A DNA stretch of 8,190 nucleotides. It comes from Flavobacteriales bacterium. Its GTDB lineage: Bacteria; Bacteroidota; Bacteroidia; Flavobacteriales_D; Sanyastnellaceae. The position numbers and the translations under genes were made by a program. Each line of letters starts with the position of its first letter. Position 1 is the stretch's first letter. This document shows positions 5,133 to 8,190 of the stretch, one piece after another. The DNA is taken from positions 1 to 8,190 of the forward strand of contig CANGVZ010000080.1 in NCBI GenBank assembly GCA_947457285.1, written 5' to 3'. Below the pieces are notes generated by a model. The model was not told where the DNA came from. It saw nothing but the letters and a program-made list of their open reading frames with translations, and did no database searches.

Positions 5133-7898
5133 ATGAAAAACCTTAATCCTGTTGCACTAATTCTAGTCGTTTTCCCTATTTTTTATTCTATCACTTCTAA
5201 TGCTCAATGCGCTTTGACGGGTGCTTTTGACTACACTGTTTCAAATGGAGTTGTTACATTGGAAGCGTCGGATTTACTTGAAGATTGTCCGAACGCAGCC
5301 TATTTTACCTATGATTGGAATGGTCCGATTAATCAAACTACTTCTACGAATATTGTCCAGTCTTCGAGTATATCACCCGGAAACTACACCCAATGTGTTG
5401 AAGTGACGGCCTACAGTCAATCGGGAGTTGTTTTAGGAACAAATCAGTCTTGTCAAATAATGAGCGTATCTTGTGGTCAGGCTTTTGGAAGTGTGAGCAC
5501 TATCTCCGCAACCGAAAACTCAGTGACACTAGCACTAAATTTGATTTCAGATATTGACCCCGTGGCTTACACATGGAGCGCCACGGCAGGCCCATTCACT
5601 CAGCCAAATACACCGATGCTCACGATTACAAACCCTCAATATCCTTTTGAGGGGTCAGTAGTAGTTACGGTTGCGTCCACTTGCACCTACGCATTTACTT
5701 TCGAAGTACTAGAAGCCACACCTACTTGTGATGTTGATTTTACTATGTATGTAAATGAAAATTTGGTGACCATTTATGAAACGTATAATGGCAACCCAAT
5801 CTATCAAAATGGGAGCCCGAATTTTTCTTCTGAATATACAGCAAATGGAGCGGTAGTGGCTACTTCACATAATCCAAGTTTTTACTTGCCGGCAGTCGGA
5901 ACTTATACTATTTGCAACAATGTAGTTTCACAAGGGTGTTCAAACGAAATTTGTCATGACGTAACAATAACCTCAGTAAATTCCAATTGCTCCGCCTCTT
6001 TTGATTATTCAAGCTCGGGTTATGATTATTTCTTTTGGAATACGTCAACAGGCTATTATACATCAATAGGCTGGTATGTAGATGGTGTATATCATTCTTC
6101 GGGCGAACAGTTTTATCTAACGTTATCACCTGATCAGTATACCTTGGTAGAAATAGTAGTGTCAAATGAATTCACCGATTGCAGTGACACATTTGGACAA
6201 GAATTGATGGCCGTAGAAAATTTCTTAGTCTGTGGCTACGTCTATCAAGACCCTAACCACAATTATGTTTTTGATCAACAGGATGCGGGAGTTGGTGGAA
6301 TTCAAGTAACCAGTTTATTTGGTCAGGAAATAGCTATAACAGACGCAACTGGTTACTACGAGATAAATGTCTTTCCCGGAGACTTCGCACTTGAATTTAA
6401 TTCAGAGAATTCTAGTTTTTTATTTCGTGATTCCAGTGAAGAAATTAGCTATATATTCGAAAATTCCTATCTTATTGAAGGTTGCAATCAAAACCAGATT
6501 GTCGTAAATACTGAGTATTCAACTTGTGGTAAAGTATTTTTTGACGCAAATCAAAATACTGTTTTTGATTTAGGAGAGCAGCCTTTGAGTGGAGCACAGA
6601 TCAGCTTTTTTTATACAGGCGAATCTGGTTTTACAGAGGAGTTAGTCGCCTATTCAAATGAAGAAGGAAATTATTGCGCTACGTTTACAGGCCTTTATAA
6701 TTATGCTTTTTGCACTTACACTCTTGCGTCTGGAGATGTACTCACACAGGGGATTAACACTCAAAATAACTATATTGACGATGCTGGAGTTATTATGGGC
6801 AATCAGATTCCTCTTTATTTTGCCGAAAATGCAATAGAAGTTGGTATAAGTATTAGCGCATATAGCAATGCTACACCAGGGTTTGAGGGGAACTATGTAG
6901 TTACGGTCCATAACTATGGCAGTGAGGAGGCAGATATTGATTTTTCAATTCAATTTCCAAACACTCAAGAAATAGTCGGTACTCCACAATTTCAGGGAGA
7001 GGCAGGAGTTTGGAATTCTACCACAAATACCTTGACATTTAGCAATATTTCTATCTCAGGATTTAGTCAATCCAGTGTAAATATCAATATACTAAATAGC
7101 GTCAATTCTGTACTCGGAGATGTAATTTTTATCGTTGCGCAGGCCTCTGTGAATAATGGCACTGATGTAAACTTTAATAATAATGATTATACATTATCTC
7201 AAATAATCATCGGTTCATATGATCCGAATAACAAGCTTTGCAATCCTTCGGGCCAGAATACGGATGGACAAATGTTGCCAACGAATGATCCATTTACTTA
7301 TACTATTAATTTTCAAAACACTGGAACAGCTCCAGCCTACACCGTGCGAGTTGAAGACCAGCTTGACAGTGACTTGGATTGGTCTTCCTTCGAGATGCTG
7401 TATGCTTCACATGCTTATAGCGTGCAGATGCAAGATGGTTATTTGATATGGACTTTTAACGAAATTATGTTGCCCGATTCCAACTCAAACGAGCCGGAAA
7501 GTCATGGACATATTGTGTTTCGAATTAAACCAATAGCCGACAAACCCGTGGGCACTGTTTTCGAAAACACAGCATACATCTATTTCGATTTTAATGAACC
7601 AATTATTACAAATACAGCAATCATTACTTTCGTGAGTGAAGTGGGTGTTGCTGAAGAGGAAGAGCCTTCATTATTTGTAAGACCGAATCCAGCAAATGAT
7701 TTTGTCATTGTTTCATCAGATCTCTTGAATGGCGATGCAATGATCCGTCTCCTCGATATGCAAGGAAGATTAGTGTTTGAGCAAAAAGTGACTAATATCA
7801 GTCAGTTCCAATTGCCACTTTCTGTCGATGCTGGTCAGTATATTATTCAGATTCAAAATCGCTCAAACGTAGGCGCCAGTCGATTGGTAGTGAGGTAG
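5133..7898 (+). CDS. Large multidomain secreted protein: Cys-led Ig/PKD-like modules, SdrD-B-like repeats, DUF7619-like domain, T9SS type A sorting domain
   Basis: From ATG 5133 the product is 921 residues; in-frame TTG 5094 and ATG 5100 only add a tail before an obvious signal peptide. Residues 1-24 are the signal (MKNLNPVALILVV... to SNA, cut before Q25). Four beta-rich modules begin with Cys at 26, 114, 199 and 286, each 81-88 residues long. The fourth looks PKD-like (FFWNTSTG, then WYVDG). Two SdrD-B-like modules start at C367 (YQDPNHNYVFDQQDAG) and C465 (FDANQNTVFDLGEQP). Their D-x-N-x-N-x-V-F-D loops are likely calcium-binding. Residues of about 567-693 resemble CARDB/DUF11 (VVTVHNYGSEEADIDF, then NNDYTL). 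About 694-833 matches a DUF7619-like domain (GSYDPNNK, YTINFQNTGTAPAYTVRVED, AYIYFDFNEPI). The sorting domain is about 846-921 (FVRPNPAND with P851-N852-P853, MQGRLVFEQK, DAGQYIIQI, final RLVVR). I infer an adhesin or structural surface protein; no catalytic residues are seen. A paralogue begins 119 bp downstream. Confidence 0.92.
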   Translation: MKNLNPVALILVVFPIFYSITSNAQCALTGAFDYTVSNGVVTLEASDLLEDCPNAAYFTYDWNGPINQTTSTNIVQSSSISPGNYTQCVEVTAYSQSGVVLGTNQSCQIMSVSCGQAFGSVSTISATENSVTLALNLISDIDPVAYTWSATAGPFTQPNTPMLTITNPQYPFEGSVVVTVASTCTYAFTFEVLEATPTCDVDFTMYVNENLVTIYETYNGNPIYQNGSPNFSSEYTANGAVVATSHNPSFYLPAVGTYTICNNVVSQGCSNEICHDVTITSVNSNCSASFDYSSSGYDYFFWNTSTGYYTSIGWYVDGVYHSSGEQFYLTLSPDQYTLVEIVVSNEFTDCSDTFGQELMAVENFLVCGYVYQDPNHNYVFDQQDAGVGGIQVTSLFGQEIAITDATGYYEINVFPGDFALEFNSENSSFLFRDSSEEISYIFENSYLIEGCNQNQIVVNTEYSTCGKVFFDANQNTVFDLGEQPLSGAQISFFYTGESGFTEELVAYSNEEGNYCATFTGLYNYAFCTYTLASGDVLTQGINTQNNYIDDAGVIMGNQIPLYFAENAIEVGISISAYSNATPGFEGNYVVTVHNYGSEEADIDFSIQFPNTQEIVGTPQFQGEAGVWNSTTNTLTFSNISISGFSQSSVNINILNSVNSVLGDVIFIVAQASVNNGTDVNFNNNDYTLSQIIIGSYDPNNKLCNPSGQNTDGQMLPTNDPFTYTINFQNTGTAPAYTVRVEDQLDSDLDWSSFEMLYASHAYSVQMQDGYLIWTFNEIMLPDSNSNEPESHGHIVFRIKPIADKPVGTVFENTAYIYFDFNEPIITNTAIITFVSEVGVAEEEEPSLFVRPNPANDFVIVSSDLLNGDAMIRLLDMQGRLVFEQKVTNISQFQLPLSVDAGQYIIQIQNRSNVGASRLVVR

Positions 7899-8017
7899 AA
7901 TGTTCAATCGTACGGCAGGGTGACGTGTTATTTTGGAAAATGACTATTGTGATTTTCAAGTCACTTCATGCAACCCTTTTTAATAAAAAAGACTCTTGAA
8001 TAAAACCATCTACTACT
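7899..8017. other. Intergenic region between tandem paralogues; no convincing terminator or promoter
   Basis: These 119 bases hold no ORF worth calling. Small inverted repeats are present: GAAAAT/ATTTTC (7936-7941 and 7952-7957), a competing TGACT/AGTCA (7941-7945 and 7959-7963), and CTTTTT/AAAAAG (7976-7981 and 7986-7991). None is GC-rich or followed by a clean T-run. TTATTTTG at 7928-7935 is one mismatch from the -7 consensus TAnnTTTG. The downstream gene may therefore have a weak promoter of its own or be read through from upstream. Confidence 0.5.
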
Positions 8018-8190
8018 ATGAGTAAGAAAATTATATTTTCCTTGATGCTTTCTCTAGCATCTTTATTTGGAGCCGCGCAGTGCGAACTCAATGCGAATTT
8101 TGAATATGCGCTCTCAGGCAACCAGACATGGGTTGATTTGTGGGCCATCATTAATGATTGTCCTCAAGCAGATTCCGTAACTTATCAATG
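8018..8190 (+). CDS. 5' end of a secreted protein paralogous to the upstream multidomain T9SS cargo protein (cut by window end)
   Basis: The ATG at 8018 opens a frame that runs 57 codons plus two bases to the window edge. Residues 1-20 form a Sec signal peptide (MSKKIIFSLMLSLASLFGAA, cut before Q21). The mature start, QCELNANFEYALSG and onward, aligns without gaps to residues 25-61 of the upstream 921-residue protein: 12 of 37 positions are identical. These include the leading Q-C, the aromatic F-x-Y, a D-C-P with its Cys 26 residues after the first, and the closing T-Y. This is therefore the first Cys-led module of a related protein. By analogy it should end in a T9SS sorting domain, but that lies outside the window. 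Function is unknown. Confidence 0.85.
   Translation, partial: MSKKIIFSLMLSLASLFGAAQCELNANFEYALSGNQTWVDLWAIINDCPQADSVTYQ

Noticed and set aside
5208..5210. Cys after the signal peptide as a lipoprotein acylation site
   Set aside because: The residue before Cys is Gln and no L-[AS]-[GA]-C lipobox is present. Cleavage one residue earlier (A|Q-C) fits signal peptidase I.
7936..7991. Small inverted repeats as a rho-independent terminator
   Set aside because: Stems are only 5-6 bp, AT-rich and mutually overlapping, and no T-run follows. Not strong enough to call.
7966..8151. Minus-strand ORF across the last intergenic region
   Set aside because: It is antisense to a gene start supported by a signal peptide and by similarity to the upstream paralogue.
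1..8190. CRISPR arrays, tRNA or rRNA genes, insertion sequences, phage genes
   Set aside because: I read both strands for short spaced repeats, cloverleaf-like segments and transposase or integrase motifs and found none.

Overview
The window looks like chromosomal DNA from a Bacteroidota bacterium, most likely a member of the Flavobacteriales or a related marine or free-living lineage. Three observations support this. Several large secreted proteins end in type IX secretion system (T9SS) C-terminal sorting domains, a system restricted to this phylum and close relatives. Genes start without clear Shine-Dalgarno sequences, in A-rich leaders. Matches to the Bacteroidota -7 promoter box TAnnTTTG lie just upstream of the expected starts. 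Assignment below phylum level is inference.

Layout: (1) 57-1588 (+), a secreted orphan protein. Its signal peptide and its body lie in different frames, joined at a run of eight G. (2) 1590-3281 (+), a beta-propeller-like T9SS cargo protein starting one base after the first gene, so the two are probably one transcription unit. (3) 3300-5048 (-), aspS, aspartyl-tRNA synthetase, convergent with gene 2 across an 18-bp gap. (4) 5133-7898 (+), a 921-residue multidomain T9SS cargo protein divergent from aspS. It has four Cys-led Ig/PKD-like modules, two SdrD-B-like modules, a CARDB/DUF11-like region, a DUF7619-like domain and a sorting domain. (5) 8018 to the window end (+), the 5' end of a paralogue of gene 4. 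No intergenic stretch exceeds about 120 bp. I see no rRNA, tRNA, CRISPR array, transposase or integrase.

The aspS gene is housekeeping and visibly richer in G+C than the AT-rich genes around it. The others encode surface or secreted proteins expected to cross the inner membrane by Sec and the outer membrane by T9SS. None carries a recognisable catalytic domain, so adhesion or structural roles are plausible but unproven.

The observation most worth checking is the G8 tract at 133-140. One additional G, or a -1 ribosomal slip on G_GGG_GGG, would fuse a clear signal peptide to the 482-codon body. That makes gene 1 a candidate phase-variable or recoded secreted protein, or else marks an assembly error. 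A second G-run (G7, 5082-5088) lies between the divergent promoters of aspS and gene 4. I do not see convincing evidence of a wholly new multi-gene system here.
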